64,000 bases of DNA from Thalassotalea marina (lineage in GTDB: Bacteria > Pseudomonadota > Gammaproteobacteria > Enterobacterales > Alteromonadaceae). The DNA lies in contig NZ_BNCK01000009.1 in NCBI RefSeq assembly GCF_014656435.1, forward strand, positions 62,001 through 126,000, given 5' to 3'. The notes beneath the pieces were generated by a model that did not search any database, was not told where the DNA came from, and saw only the letters and a program-made list of their open reading frames with translations. The translations under genes and the position numbers were made by a program. Positions 9,233-19,296 of the stretch are shown here, in pieces. Position 1 is the first letter of the stretch. Every line of letters starts with the position of its first letter.

Positions 9233-9849
9233 TCATTAATGAAAACAATGTTGAACAATTAGCGTGGCTAAAAATGGATAACCTGATCCCTGCAATCATT
9301 CAGCATCACAAAACCGGCGCCGTATTGATGCAAGGCTACATGTCTCAAGAAGCACTCTATGCCACCTTAACATCTGGAAATGCCACCTTTTTTAGTCGCT
9401 CTAAACAAGCGTTGTGGGTTAAAGGTGAAACGTCTGGCAATTATTTAAAAGTAAAACAAATACTCACAGACTGTGACAAAGACAGTTTATTACTCTCGTG
9501 TGAGCCAATTGGCCCTAGCTGTCACTTGGGTACTGAATCTTGTTTTCCAGAGCAACAACTGACAACACAAAACTTCTTAAGTCAACTTGAACAAGTTATT
9601 GCCACAAGGCAGCAAAATGCTCCAGATAACAGCTACACAGCGCAATTGTTTGCCAAAGGCACCACCAAAATTGCACAAAAAGTGGGCGAAGAAGGCGTTG
9701 AGGTTGCTCTTGCCGCAGTTGCAGAAACCAAGCAAGATCTATTAGGTGAATGTGCTGATTTGTTTTATCACACCTTAGTGTTACTTAGAGATAAAAACAT
9801 TGAACTGTCGGAAGTTATGGATGTATTACAAAAACGCCACAACAAATAA
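9229..9849 (+). CDS. hisI: bifunctional phosphoribosyl-AMP cyclohydrolase / phosphoribosyl-ATP pyrophosphatase
   Basis: HisIE fusion, 206 residues, performing steps 2 and 3. The N-terminal HisI part (about 1-115) has the metal-binding [19 protein letters not shown] motif. The C-terminal HisE part (about 118-206) has [19 protein letters not shown] and [14 protein letters not shown]. It is coupled to hisF through an ATGA overlap and is the last gene of the operon. A weak hairpin follows. Confidence 0.97.
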   Translation: MIINENNVEQLAWLKMDNLIPAIIQHHKTGAVLMQGYMSQEALYATLTSGNATFFSRSKQALWVKGETSGNYLKVKQILTDCDKDSLLLSCEPIGPSCHLGTESCFPEQQLTTQNFLSQLEQVIATRQQNAPDNSYTAQLFAKGTTKIAQKVGEEGVEVALAAVAETKQDLLGECADLFYHTLVLLRDKNIELSEVMDVLQKRHNK

Positions 9850-9858
9850 TTGATTACT

Positions 9859-9890
9859 GTAAAGAGAGTAAACCATACTCTCTCTTTACA
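9859..9890 (+). terminator. possible his operon terminator hairpin
   Basis: GTAAAGAGAGTA (9859-9870) and TACTCTCTCTTTAC can pair with a two-base bulge ten bases after the hisIE stop. The T tract is poor, so termination strength is uncertain. Confidence 0.4.
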
Positions 9891-10133
9891 CTTATACCAA
9901 TTGAAATAAATATTATATCGCGTGTAAGTCATTTGCCATTGAGCATGTAAGCGTATTCATTACCGCTTTGCAGTTTACAAAAATAAAAAACTAGACTTAT
10001 CAATAATTAATCAAATTAGACATTTGTAAAATAAATATACTGGTCTGATAAGTGTTGATCATCTTAAATTAGCCCTGTAGTATAGCGCTCCGCAATCACA
10101 CGGATTATTTATTCAACAGCTAAGGAATAGCTT

Positions 10134-10427
10134 ATGTTTAAGTACTGGTCTATAAAAAAGTATGGCAGTAAATTATTGCCACAGCTTGAAAAACACTACG
10201 GTGAAAATACGTTTTACACCGCCTCACAAATTCGTACTATCGTCTACAAAAAAGATTTTAACCCTAGCTATTTGCCTCTGGGCTATATCTTATTCCTTGA
10301 TCCTGCAAGGCTAGACGGTGTTTTGGCCAAAGAGTTTCCTGAGGTCAAAGTAAATGAATACAAAAAAGAGATATTAACTTTCTTAGAAGAGAAAAGTTAC
10401 AACGGCTTTTTATTAACACTTCAGTAA
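10134..10427 (+). CDS. small conserved protein, DUF6559-like
   Basis: A 97-residue soluble protein starting at an ATG with AAGGAA about nine bases upstream. It is aromatic-rich (KYWSIKKYG, TFYTASQIRT, YLPLGYILFLD) with no signal peptide, membrane segment or catalytic motif. It resembles the small uncharacterised gammaproteobacterial family DUF6559. That assignment is from memory of the family and would need a profile search. It stands alone between the his operon and elaA, preceded by 284 bases in which I see no other gene. Confidence 0.65.
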   Translation: MFKYWSIKKYGSKLLPQLEKHYGENTFYTASQIRTIVYKKDFNPSYLPLGYILFLDPARLDGVLAKEFPEVKVNEYKKEILTFLEEKSYNGFLLTLQ

Positions 10428-10509
10428 AAGCCGTAAAAGTAAATCGATGATGCATTGTGCCTCTTACCTGAGTTTGGGTATTATTAAACTTTGTTTTTAG
10501 GAGTGCACA

Positions 10510-10977
10510 ATGAATCAGATTGATTGGCGATTAAAACGCTTTGATGAACTAGATATTAATGAACTTTATGACGCGCTAAAGCTGCGAGTTGACGTATTTG
10601 TTGTTGAACAAACCTGTTATTACCCTGAGTTAGATAATCTCGACCGCGACCCTAATACACTACATTTATTGGCATACCAACAAGACAAACTTATTGCCTA
10701 CCTTCGCATACTGCCCAATGGAACAAGTTATACTGACTACCCAGCAATTGGACGAGTTGTTATCGAACATTCCGCCAGAGGTACAGGGTTAGGTCACCGG
10801 CTAATGAAGCGTGCTTTAACCGCTTGCCAAAGCCACTTTCCCAATTTGGGAGTAAAAATATCAGCACAAGAGCACTTAGAAAGTTTTTATAATCATCATG
10901 GCTTTCTACGTTGTTCTGACATGTATTTAGAAGATGGTATCCCTCACATTAGCATGGTGAAAAGTCAGCTTGAATAA
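10510..10977 (+). CDS. elaA: ElaA-family GNAT N-acetyltransferase
   Basis: 155-residue GNAT protein. The acetyl-CoA-binding P-loop region is IGRVVIEHSARGTGLGHRLM (about residues 77-96). The ElaA hallmarks are the early LKLRVDVFVVEQTCYYPELD and the C-terminal FYNHHGFLRCSDMYLEDGIPHI. The substrate of this family is not established. A good ribosome site (TAGGAGTGCACA-ATG) fixes the start. It converges on the MAPEG gene, with a shared hairpin between them. Confidence 0.88.
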   Translation: MNQIDWRLKRFDELDINELYDALKLRVDVFVVEQTCYYPELDNLDRDPNTLHLLAYQQDKLIAYLRILPNGTSYTDYPAIGRVVIEHSARGTGLGHRLMKRALTACQSHFPNLGVKISAQEHLESFYNHHGFLRCSDMYLEDGIPHISMVKSQLE

Positions 10978-10984
10978 AATAAAA

Positions 10985-11006
10985 GTTAAAGGCTATTGCC
11001 TTTAAC
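10985..11006. terminator. bidirectional terminator between elaA and the MAPEG gene
   Basis: GTTAAAGGC (10985-10993) and GCCTTTAAC (10998-11006) form a perfect 9-bp stem with a 4-base loop. A T-rich run follows on the minus strand, and the hairpin overlaps the minus-strand stop codon at 11002-11004. Confidence 0.65.
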
Positions 11007-11400
11007 TCATTATAAATAAACGTATATTTTCAAGGCCTAATATCACCAGTGTTGCAAAGCTTGAAATCATGCCCCAGAACCTGAACTTTGTTGGTCCCTG
11101 AGATTTAGTAATTCCAATACCATGCAAAACGCGACCAATAAAAAATGCTGCTCCCACACCGTGCAACAACACCTGGTGGCTGCCATTTAATTCAGCACTC
11201 GCTAATAGTAATAATGCGATAGGGGTATATTCAGCAAAATTACCATGCACTCGAATTGCTTGCGCCAATTCTGCATGACCACCATCACCAATACCAGTTT
11301 GATATTTGTATCTCAGTTTGATAATACGATAAGCCAAAATCACGTAGAGAATAGCCAGAAGACCTAAATAAAATCCAGTAATAGATAAGTTCACACTCAA
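11002..11400 (-). CDS. MAPEG-family membrane protein (YecN-like)
   Basis: 132 residues with about four hydrophobic helices (LGLLAILYVILAYRIIKL, ALLLLASAE, GAAFFIGRVLHGIG and FATLVILGLENI). The central YQTGIGDGG...AELAQAIRVHGNFAEYTP is the MAPEG signature seen in bacterial YecN-type proteins, related to microsomal glutathione S-transferases. The activity of bacterial members is mostly unproven. An inner-membrane location is expected. It is transcribed alone and ends in a bidirectional terminator. Confidence 0.85.
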   Translation of the reverse strand: MSVNLSITGFYLGLLAILYVILAYRIIKLRYKYQTGIGDGGHAELAQAIRVHGNFAEYTPIALLLLASAELNGSHQVLLHGVGAAFFIGRVLHGIGITKSQGPTKFRFWGMISSFATLVILGLENIRLFIMS

Positions 11401-11570
11401 CCTTTTTACATTAACGACATTTAGGTTTAGTTTAGCGGTTATTTTACCAAGTCAAAGAGGTTATTTATGTCATTTTTCATTGAATAACTGACACTTGGTA
11501 AAAAAACACAACAAAATTAAACAATCTGTTTTTATTTTGTCGTATTGATTGACTAGGATATGCGAGTTTT

Positions 11571-11810
11571 TTACTCAAGTAGAGGCTTTTGAGAAGGAGC
11601 AAATAAATAATAAAGTAAAGCCCCGATATTAATCACAGGCATCACACCTAACATTCTTGCATACCTTAGGTTTTTGCCTTTTGCTCTTGCGATTATTAAA
11701 CAAGGGAAAGCAAAGATAATTATTTGTAGGGGGATAAGCACATACAGCACATGTAACTCACCTGTTCTAAGCATTTCAAACAGATCGGCTAGTTGATTAA
11801 AAATTTCCAT
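11571..11810 (-). CDS. small two-helix membrane protein, unknown function
   Basis: 79 residues with two likely transmembrane helices: VLYVLIPLQIIIFAFPCLII (about 22-41) and VMPVINIGALLYYLFA near 55-70, separated by a basic loop (RAKGKNLRYARM). The topology suggests both helices sit in the inner membrane with the basic loop in the cytoplasm. I do not recognise a family. It lies on its own between two longer non-coding stretches. Confidence 0.6.
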   Translation of the reverse strand: MEIFNQLADLFEMLRTGELHVLYVLIPLQIIIFAFPCLIIARAKGKNLRYARMLGVMPVINIGALLYYLFAPSQKPLLE

Positions 11811-12023
11811 AAAAATCCCTTTAACTATTAAATTACAAGATCGGAAGCTACTAAAACATCAGTAATACCAATTCAATTAACTATTTCCAAAAATAAACAT
11901 CCTATTCCTAGTGTTAAACCATAGCACCTGTACAATTAGTAAACAAGAATGAAAAATGTAACAGCCTTTGACATTTTGACCTGTCTGCAAGTTATACCAT
12001 TTAGCTTAAATGCATATATACAA

Positions 12024-12051
12024 AAAGGCCCATCTTTGAGGATGGGCCTTT
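12024..12051 (-). terminator. intrinsic terminator of the prohibitin-like gene
   Basis: AAAGGCCCATC (12024-12034) pairs perfectly with GATGGGCCTTT (12041-12051). On the minus strand a T run follows. It lies 30 bases beyond the stop of the prohibitin-like gene. Confidence 0.8.
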
Positions 12052-12081
12052 ATCAGTTAATTACCGTGTTATTTTTGTTAA

Positions 12082-13014
12082 TTACTTCTCTTTCATGTTC
12101 CAAAGTATACCTTGGTCACTTCCCATCACAGTTGTCGGCAATTTACCATCCCACTGTTGGGCTTTAACATACTCAACTAACACTTTACTTGCTTTAATTG
12201 CTTCTGCTTTTTTCTGTATCGCTTCCGCTTCTGCCATGCCTTTTAGTTTTATCGCCTCGGCTTCAGCTTTCGCTTCTGTAATAATCGCATATGCTGAGCC
12301 ATCGGCACGAGCCTTTTCAGCATCACGTTTAGCTTCAGCAGTGTTTACTTCACGTTGTGCTTCCAGTTTTTGACGCTCTAATCGATGCTCTTCAGCTGCT
12401 GCTAAGTTCTTTTCCGTTTGTTTGGTTTCAATACTTTGCAAATATTTAGGTGGAAGTACCAAGTTTTCAATTTGCACGCTGTCGAGTTTCACCGGAAAAT
12501 CTGTCATTTCGGCCAATAAGGTTTCTTCTATCTTTTGAATAACCTGGCCTCGGTTTTGAACAATTTGCTCTGCTTTAAAACGTGCTAAAGCATCTTTGGT
12601 TGCCGAGCGTAAACGTGGATCTAAAATACGATTTTCAAACTGATCTAAACCACCGTAGTTTTTATAAAGCTCAAAAGCTTCTGAGCGGATTACTGTCCAG
12701 TTTACTGAAACTTCTGCAGTTACTGGCATTTGTTCATGAGTTGATGCCTTTAATGATTCAGTATTTTTACGGGTACGAATTTCTAATTCTTCAACCGTAT
12801 CAGCAAAAGGCACTTTAGTGTGTAGTCCTGGATTTTCTTGCGCTGTCGCTTCACCAAACCGTTTAACTATACCAACATGACCTTCATCAATGGTATAAAA
12901 CGTCATCCACGCACCTATGACTAGTGCAGTACCAATTAGGCCCTTAGTCATGTGTTTAGCCAGCTTAGTAGTTTCTAACGTTGTAGGCTGAGATGATTGT
13001 CCACTTTTTAGCAT
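12082..13014 (-). CDS. prohibitin-like SPFH/Band 7 protein
   Basis: 310 residues from the ATG at 13014, chosen because AAGGAG lies seven bases upstream. A longer frame to 13050 lacks that signal. Near residue 25-42 is one hydrophobic segment (GLIGTALVIGAWMTFYTI). The SPFH domain follows (GHVGIVKRFGEATAQENPGL to about 210), then a long Ala/Glu/Lys-rich coiled coil (about 215-285) typical of prohibitins. Such proteins form large membrane-bound rings and microdomains and often modulate proteases. Partners here are unknown. It is monocistronic, with its own terminator. Confidence 0.85.
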   Translation of the reverse strand: MLKSGQSSQPTTLETTKLAKHMTKGLIGTALVIGAWMTFYTIDEGHVGIVKRFGEATAQENPGLHTKVPFADTVEELEIRTRKNTESLKASTHEQMPVTAEVSVNWTVIRSEAFELYKNYGGLDQFENRILDPRLRSATKDALARFKAEQIVQNRGQVIQKIEETLLAEMTDFPVKLDSVQIENLVLPPKYLQSIETKQTEKNLAAAEEHRLERQKLEAQREVNTAEAKRDAEKARADGSAYAIITEAKAEAEAIKLKGMAEAEAIQKKAEAIKASKVLVEYVKAQQWDGKLPTTVMGSDQGILWNMKEK

Positions 13015-13220
13015 AATAATACTCCTTAATAAGCTATGCGACTTTGACATAATATGTCATTGGTTTTTTACAAGTCAAGCAAACTTTTGCCCATTAGTCT
13101 TGGCAGTCACTATATTTATTACAGCTAGCATAAGATTAAATTACTTTAATTTTAAATGAGTTAACTTGATATGAGCTTGTGATGAAATAACGTTTTTTAT
13201 TTTATTAATACATAAAATAA

Positions 13221-13244
13221 AAAGGCTTACCGAAGTAAGCCTTT
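13221..13244 (-). terminator. intrinsic terminator of adk
   Basis: AAAGGCTTAC (13221-13230) and GTAAGCCTTT (13235-13244) form a perfect 10-bp stem with loop CGAA. A T-rich tract follows on the minus strand, 26 bases past the adk stop. Confidence 0.85.
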
Positions 13245-13269
13245 AAAATACAAATAACTTTATAACGTG

Positions 13270-13932
<663 letters not shown>

Positions 13933-13940
13933 TTAAATAT

Positions 13941-13996
13941 ACTCATTTGGCAGTTAAACTCGACATCAGGTGTCATAATTAAACCGCCAAATGAGT
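13941..13996 (-). promoter_or_regulatory. long inverted repeat in the adk 5' region
   Basis: ACTCATTTGGCAGTT (13941-13955) and AACCGCCAAATGAGT (13982-13996) are inverted with one mismatch in 15. A nested GACA/TGTC pair sits in the loop. The structure ends 27 bases before the adk start and has no T run, so it looks like a leader structure or operator and not a terminator. Confidence 0.5.
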
Positions 13997-14156
13997 AGAA
14001 GTAATCGGTTTAATTAAAGTGCAACACTATACATTTTCAGCGTTGAGCAAACAAGCCTCAATTCGCCACATGGTTCATTAATCAGCCACTTTTGCACCAA
14101 TTTTCGACTAATGTCTATAGAGCAATTGCAATTTCACGCCTTTGCCACAACTTATT

Positions 14157-15347
14157 TTACACTTCAAAAATAAAATAGTATCCGTACGCAACAACAAATG
14201 CCGGTATAGATGAATACAAGGTTGCCATTATTGCTACTTTAGGTGATAACGCAATAGCGGGAAACAAGGCATCGCCGTCATTACTAATGGCATTACCAAT
14301 TTGAGCTGAAAGTGGAATTGCTCCTGACAAATATAGAGTTGTCGTGATAATTTGCGGTCCACAACCAGGGATCATACCGATCACAACACCGATAAAAGGT
14401 AATAAACTGGGTATAGCAGTAAACACTTGTGTTAAATCTAGTTTGGTATAAAAAACTAATAGTTCAAACATTAAAAATGCAATTACCACCCAACTAGTTA
14501 TAAAGTTGGTATCTAATGCAACACGTTGAAATGTTTTACTATGTGTTGATTTCTTATCCTCTGCCACTATTGATTCGAAATCTTTCACTTCTGTTGTGGT
14601 TGCCCATAAAACAATGAACACAAGAACAATGAGAGCACCGAGCACTTGAATGGTGTTATCAGAGATAAAAAACCAAGTTTCTACATCCTGTTGAGCGGCC
14701 ATAAATAAGCCTACAACAGCTCCAGGAATAACAAGCCATTGCCATAAAAGTCCTTGAGATTTAATACGTTTTGATTGTTTTGGAAACCAACGACGACAAG
14801 CGGTATGCTCTTTTGAGCAATCTAGAGCGGGTTTTAAAAAGTCTTGCCCATGTATACGATCAACGATTAACCCTGAAATAATGCCAACACTAAAGGATAA
14901 TATAATCACGAACAATCCTGTTTCGGGTTGTGCTGCCAGTAATAAAAAAGCCGCATCTCCCATCGTTGCCGTTAGTACCGCGACAATTGCGCCAAAACTC
15001 ATAGAGCCTGAAACGAATTGAGTGATAACAATAATTGCACCTCCACAACCAGGAATTACGCCCATAAAACTGGCCAATACAATTTTCCATGGACCCGTTG
15101 GAGCAAAGCTTTTTTGTCGTGCAATTAAAGACACTCGATGAGCCACTAAATGATAAACAATCAGCGTTAGAGCAACAAACACAGCAACTTGCCAAAATGC
15201 ATCTGACATTACTCTGAGTGTTAGCTCTCTGGTATCTGGCAAGGCCAAAAATACCAAGAGCAGCACAGGTACAATCAACCGTCGATAACAGGGTAGCAAC
15301 TCATTCAATTGAATAAAGGCTAGTCGAGTGTGCGTTAAAAAAGCCAT
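14157..15347 (-). CDS. putative heavy-metal/manganese exporter (ArsP_2, DUF2899 type)
   Basis: 396-residue polytopic membrane protein with roughly ten helices. It contains two related inverted-half motifs, GVIPGCGGAIIVITQFVSG (about residue 95-113) and GMIPGCGPQIITTTLYLSG (about 325-343). This GxIPGCG duplication is the mark of the putative 10-TM heavy-metal exporter family, often annotated as a manganese transporter. The middle has a hydrophilic Cys/His-containing loop (DCSKEHTACRRWFPKQ). It is followed upstream by a helical-repeat gene and pseudoazurin on the same strand, which may form one unit. Substrate is not shown by the sequence. Confidence 0.75.
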   Translation of the reverse strand: MAFLTHTRLAFIQLNELLPCYRRLIVPVLLLVFLALPDTRELTLRVMSDAFWQVAVFVALTLIVYHLVAHRVSLIARQKSFAPTGPWKIVLASFMGVIPGCGGAIIVITQFVSGSMSFGAIVAVLTATMGDAAFLLLAAQPETGLFVIILSFSVGIISGLIVDRIHGQDFLKPALDCSKEHTACRRWFPKQSKRIKSQGLLWQWLVIPGAVVGLFMAAQQDVETWFFISDNTIQVLGALIVLVFIVLWATTTEVKDFESIVAEDKKSTHSKTFQRVALDTNFITSWVVIAFLMFELLVFYTKLDLTQVFTAIPSLLPFIGVVIGMIPGCGPQIITTTLYLSGAIPLSAQIGNAISNDGDALFPAIALSPKVAIMATLYSSIPAFVVAYGYYFIFEV

Positions 15348-15437
15348 TATTTACCCAGTTATTGCACAACGTAAATCAGCAACAAGCAAACATTGACGAT
15401 ACTGCTTTAGTTTATTTATGTTCCCCATAATAAAAGG

Positions 15438-15872
15438 CTAATGTAACGTTGTATTTAAGTCATTTAACATAGACTGTAAACGCGTCAGTTCGTTTAAGCA
15501 GTTGTCACAAATAGGATGTTTTTTCGAAAATGCCAATATAGGTTTTAACGTGATAGATAAGGCTTTAATGGCGATTAACTTCACGTCTTCACAAGATTGC
15601 TCGTTGTCTGCGAGATTGACTAAGTACTCATGTGGTAATTTTAAATACCGTAAGGCAACGTCCATTTCTCCTTGCGCTTCAAACAAAGCCGATAAGTTAT
15701 GACAAGTACAGATCCACGCCATCAAAATATCGCTTGAATACGGCTGATGTTTGTATGCATCAGCTAATAACTCATAGGCTTCAGTATAATAAAACTCTGC
15801 CTGCAACCAACGACCATCGTGAAAACATTCGTTGCCATTATTTAATAAAGATTGCCATTGTTGATGTTCCAT
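15438..15872 (-). CDS. TPR-like helical protein, unknown function
   Basis: 144 residues, all-helical in appearance, with a TPR-like segment (GNECFHDGRWLQAEFYYTEA) and a second similar helix pair (CTCHNLSALFEAQGEMDVAL). Near the C-terminus is HPICDNCLNELTRL, a CxxC pair with a preceding His that could bind metal. It lies ten bases downstream of the pseudoazurin stop and about 90 bases upstream of the metal-exporter gene, so co-transcription is likely. It might serve metal handling, but that is inferred only from neighbours. Confidence 0.6.
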   Translation of the reverse strand: MEHQQWQSLLNNGNECFHDGRWLQAEFYYTEAYELLADAYKHQPYSSDILMAWICTCHNLSALFEAQGEMDVALRYLKLPHEYLVNLADNEQSCEDVKLIAIKALSITLKPILAFSKKHPICDNCLNELTRLQSMLNDLNTTLH

Positions 15873-15881
15873 AAAGCGTCC

Positions 15882-16325
15882 TTACTTTACTTGTGCAAGA
15901 TATTGCTCAACACGTTCTTGATTCATAACAACACCAGACTTTATTTGTTGCCACTTATTTTTTACTTGCTCGAGGTTGTTTGGCGCACCAACTTGAATCA
16001 CTCCTAACATACCTAGAGCAAAATGAGGTGTACATTTATATAGATAAACGCCCTCTGCAGAAAACGTTATTGTGACCTCAGTGCCCATGGCGGAGTTAAA
16101 GGCAGTAGCATTATTTGGTAATGCAATAGATTCAGCATTATGCGTTGCATCAGACGGAATAAAAGTGATGGTATCTCCCTTGTCGATTTTGATAAAGCCA
16201 GGCGACATCATCATAGACTGACCACCATCAGCCATAGTTAGCAATTTAACTTGATGATTTTTAGCAAAAACCGCCGAAGAGAAAACAAAAGAAATAGCGA
16301 AAATAAATAGGTTTTTAACGTTCAT
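15882..16325 (-). CDS. pseudoazurin-type periplasmic blue copper protein
   Basis: 147 residues from the ATG at 16325, which has GGAG seven bases upstream; a longer frame to 16352 is less likely. A signal peptide (LFIFAISFVFSSAVFA) precedes a cupredoxin domain. Type 1 copper ligands are visible: His in DATHNAES, then Cys, His and Met in YKCTPHFALGMLG. Pseudoazurins carry electrons in the periplasm, classically to nitrite reductase, but no denitrification gene is in this window. It heads the three-gene stretch ending in the metal exporter. Confidence 0.88.
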   Translation of the reverse strand: MNVKNLFIFAISFVFSSAVFAKNHQVKLLTMADGGQSMMMSPGFIKIDKGDTITFIPSDATHNAESIALPNNATAFNSAMGTEVTITFSAEGVYLYKCTPHFALGMLGVIQVGAPNNLEQVKNKWQQIKSGVVMNQERVEQYLAQVK

Positions 16326-16351
16326 GATTAACTCCATACAAACAGCAACCA

Positions 16352-16370
16352 AATAATAATCATTACCATT
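16352..16370 (-). promoter_or_regulatory. possible Fur-type box upstream of pseudoazurin
   Basis: Read on the minus strand, the 19 bases AATGGTAATGATTATTATT match the classical Fur consensus at about 12 of 19 positions and contain TAATGATTA. It lies about 27 bases before the chosen pseudoazurin start. Metal regulation is plausible, but the match is only moderate in an AT-rich context. Confidence 0.3.
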
Positions 16371-16446
16371 TAGATTATCAATAAAGAATTTTATTTATTT
16401 TTCACCGTTTTGATTTAAAACAATCCCTTGCACCGAATACAAACAA

Positions 16447-16468
16447 AAAAGGCGCCGAAGCGCCTTTT
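16447..16468 (-). terminator. intrinsic terminator of htpG
   Basis: AAAAGGCGC (16447-16455) and GCGCCTTTT (16460-16468) form a perfect 9-bp stem with loop CGAA. A T-rich run follows on the minus strand, 25 bases past the htpG stop. Confidence 0.85.
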
Positions 16469-16493
16469 GCATTATGAAATATATAAACGAATT

Positions 16494-18455
16494 TTACTTC
16501 GTTAAACTCATCATCAACTTGTTCAACTTAGTAACAAATGATGCTGGATCTTTTAGGCTACCACGCTCAGCCAGTGTTGCTTGCTCAAACAATACTTCAA
16601 CCCATTGGTTAAACTTGTCATCGTCTGCTTCATCAGCAACGTGTTTAACTAAGTCATGTTCTGCGTTGATTTCAAAAATTGGCTTAATTTCTGGTACTTC
16701 TTGACCCACTTGCGCCATTAATTTTTGCATCTGAATGCTCATGTCGTCATCAGCAGTAACGATTACCGCTGGTGAATCAGTTAAACGGTGAGAAATTTTC
16801 ACCTCTTTGACCTTATCACCAAGCGCTTCTTTCATACGCGCGGTCACAGAATCAAATTCTTTTTCCAGTTTTTCTTGCGCTTCTTTTGTCTCTTCATCGT
16901 CAAGCTTGCTCAGATCTACGCCACCACGAGCAACAGACTGTAACGTTTTACCGTCAAATTCTGTTAAATGGCTCACTAACCACTCATCAATGCGATCTGA
17001 CATCAATAACACTTCAATGCCTTTCTTGCGGAACACTTCAAGGTGTGGACTATTTTTAGCCGCTTCAAAGCTGTCAGCTACCACATAATAAATCTTGTCT
17101 TGACCTTCCTTCATACGTTCAACATATTCAGGTAAAGAAACGTTCTGCGTGCTGTTATCTTCATGGGTAGAGGCAAAACGCAACAACTTACCAATTTGCT
17201 CTTTGTTAGCAAAATCTTCTGCTGGGCCTTCTTTTAACACTTGACCAAATTCATTCCAGAATGACTGATACTGCTCTTTATCTTTAGTGCCCAATTTTTC
17301 AAGCATCTTAAGCACACGCTTTGTACACCCTTTACGAATGGCCTGTGTTACTTTGTTATCTTGTAAAATTTCACGCGACACGTTTAACGGTAGGTCATTA
17401 GAGTCAAGTAAACCTTTAACGAAGCGTAAATATGTTGGCATAAATTGTTCAGCGTCATCCATAATAAATACGCGCTGGACGTAGAGCTTTAAGCCATGTT
17501 GCTTTTCACGGTTGTATAAATCAAATGGCGCTTTGCTAGGAATGTAAAGCAATGATGTATATTCAGTCTTACCTTCTACCTTGTTGTGTTCCCAAAGTAA
17601 TGGGTCAGCAAAATCGTGTGATACGTGTTTATAAAACTCTTTATATTCATCTTCTGAAACATCAGCTTTTTCACGTGTCCACAATGCGGTCGCTTTATTT
17701 ACGGGTTCCCATTGAGCAGGCACTGCATCACGAGCTTCAACAGCTGGCGTCACTACATTGCCATCTTCATCTTTTACTTCGTCTTGTGCTTCAATCGCAG
17801 GAATTTCTTGCGACAACATTTCAACAGATACTGAAATGTGATCTGAGTATTTAGTAACAATTGAACGTAAGCGCCAGTCATCCAAGAACTCTTTTTCATC
17901 TTCTTTTAAATGTAAAATGATATCTGTTCCGCGATTGGCTTTTTCGATTTTTCGAGTGGTAAATTGACCTTCACCTTCACTTTGCCATTCAACTGCTTCA
18001 CTAGCAGCAACACCTGCGGCACGTGAACGTACGGTAACTTTGTCAGCTACGATAAATGCTGAATAAAAACCAACACCAAACTGGCCAATGAGTTGTGAAT
18101 CAGATGCTTGATCACCTGATAATTTTGAAAAGAACTCTGCTGTACCTGATTTTGCAATAGTACCTAAATGTTCAATAATTTGCTCGTGTGTCATACCAAT
18201 ACCATTATCAGAGATGGTAACGGTATTATTGTCTCTATCAGCACTTACACGAACACGTAAATTCGCATCACCTTCGTAAAGATCAGCATTTTTTAATGCT
18301 TCAAAACGCAATTTGTCAGATGCATCAGCCGCATTTGAGACCAATTCACGCAAGAAAATTTCTTTGTTGCTGTATAGTGAGTGAATCATCAATTGAAGTA
18401 ATTTAGATACTTCTGTTTGAAAACCATGAACTTCTGGTTGACCTGTCTCAGACAT
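16494..18455 (-). CDS. htpG: molecular chaperone HtpG (Hsp90)
   Basis: About 653 residues. The ATG at 18455 is preferred because GGAG lies nine bases before it; a start three codons earlier would sit directly on that site. The ATP-binding GHKL domain shows [22 protein letters not shown] and [11 protein letters not shown]. Middle and C-terminal dimerisation domains follow. The charged linker after the N-domain (about residues 215-250) is longer than in E. coli and contains a near-repeat, PAIEAQDE and PAVEARDA. Hsp90 folds client proteins in the cytoplasm. It lies next to recR as in E. coli. Confidence 0.97.
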   Translation of the reverse strand: MSETGQPEVHGFQTEVSKLLQLMIHSLYSNKEIFLRELVSNAADASDKLRFEALKNADLYEGDANLRVRVSADRDNNTVTISDNGIGMTHEQIIEHLGTIAKSGTAEFFSKLSGDQASDSQLIGQFGVGFYSAFIVADKVTVRSRAAGVAASEAVEWQSEGEGQFTTRKIEKANRGTDIILHLKEDEKEFLDDWRLRSIVTKYSDHISVSVEMLSQEIPAIEAQDEVKDEDGNVVTPAVEARDAVPAQWEPVNKATALWTREKADVSEDEYKEFYKHVSHDFADPLLWEHNKVEGKTEYTSLLYIPSKAPFDLYNREKQHGLKLYVQRVFIMDDAEQFMPTYLRFVKGLLDSNDLPLNVSREILQDNKVTQAIRKGCTKRVLKMLEKLGTKDKEQYQSFWNEFGQVLKEGPAEDFANKEQIGKLLRFASTHEDNSTQNVSLPEYVERMKEGQDKIYYVVADSFEAAKNSPHLEVFRKKGIEVLLMSDRIDEWLVSHLTEFDGKTLQSVARGGVDLSKLDDEETKEAQEKLEKEFDSVTARMKEALGDKVKEVKISHRLTDSPAVIVTADDDMSIQMQKLMAQVGQEVPEIKPIFEINAEHDLVKHVADEADDDKFNQWVEVLFEQATLAERGSLKDPASFVTKLNKLMMSLTK

Positions 18456-18580
18456 CTGAGCCATCTCCTATTTATCTATCTTTACCAATTTATACAATGA
18501 GGCCTTCCGATAAGGGCTAGACCTCCAGATAAAGCAGATATGGGGATAGTAAAAATGAATTCAAGTAAAAAATTGAGTTA

Positions 18581-19183
18581 TCAAAGATAGTTTTTTCGAC
18601 CGCTAAATGCGTGAGATAAAGTATTTCCGTCTACGTATTCAAGTTCACCACCAACCGGCACACCGTGTGCAATTCGTGAAATATTAATATTATGTTGTTT
18701 TGCTAACTCGGCAATATAGTGAGCAGTGGCCTCCCCTTCAACGGTTGGGTTAGTAGCCAAAATCAGCTCATTAAAGTGACCATTCGCCAAGCGATTGGCT
18801 AATACATCTAAATGCAATTCTTCAGGTCCGATACCATCAATAGGTGACAGATGACCCATTAGAATAAAATAAACACCGTTAAATTCGCCTGTCTGCTCAA
18901 TGGCAATCACATCAGCAGGTGACTCGACAACACATAACTGGCCGTTTTCTTGTCGTTTGGGGCTAGCACAAATGTCGCAAATATCTTGTTCAGTAAAATT
19001 TCGACAAGAGTGACAATGATCAACTTGCTCCATCGCCAGCGCCAATGACTCTGCTAACTTTTTACCGCCAACACGATTTCGTTCTAACAGTTGAAACGCC
19101 ATACGTTGTGCAGATTTTGCCCCAACGCCAGGTAGACATTTCAACGACTGAATTAATTCTTGAACTAAAGGACTAAACTTCAT
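18581..19183 (-). CDS. recR: recombination mediator RecR
   Basis: 200 residues, the typical length. N-terminal helix-hairpin-helix ([20 protein letters not shown]), a zinc finger with CHSC and CDIC pairs (about 57-72), then a Toprim domain ([19 protein letters not shown]) and the C-terminal Walker-B-like segment. RecR acts with RecO and RecF to load RecA on gapped DNA. In E. coli, dnaX and ybaB precede recR; here the upstream neighbour is a divergent MFS gene, so that part of the synteny is lost. Confidence 0.97.
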   Translation of the reverse strand: MKFSPLVQELIQSLKCLPGVGAKSAQRMAFQLLERNRVGGKKLAESLALAMEQVDHCHSCRNFTEQDICDICASPKRQENGQLCVVESPADVIAIEQTGEFNGVYFILMGHLSPIDGIGPEELHLDVLANRLANGHFNELILATNPTVEGEATAHYIAELAKQHNINISRIAHGVPVGGELEYVDGNTLSHAFSGRKNYL

Positions 19184-19296
19184 ACGGTTACATCTTAACT
19201 TAATTGTTGGTTAGTCTACCTGAATAACTGGGCAAATTTAACCAAACTTTTTAGACTATCAAACTCTTTAAATAAATTAATCAGGACGCCGCTGAC

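Noticed and set aside
9894-9906. TATACCAATT-type sequence, also near 11870 and 11993 in variants
   Set aside because: Short similar strings recur in AT-rich gaps, but I could not define ends, length or pairing, so it is not called a repeat family.
11949-12167. 72-codon plus-strand frame
   Set aside because: It runs through the terminator at 12024 and into the antisense of the prohibitin-like gene.
13014-13050. Longer N-terminus for the prohibitin-like protein
   Set aside because: The AAGGAG site lies between the two candidate ATGs and serves only the downstream one.
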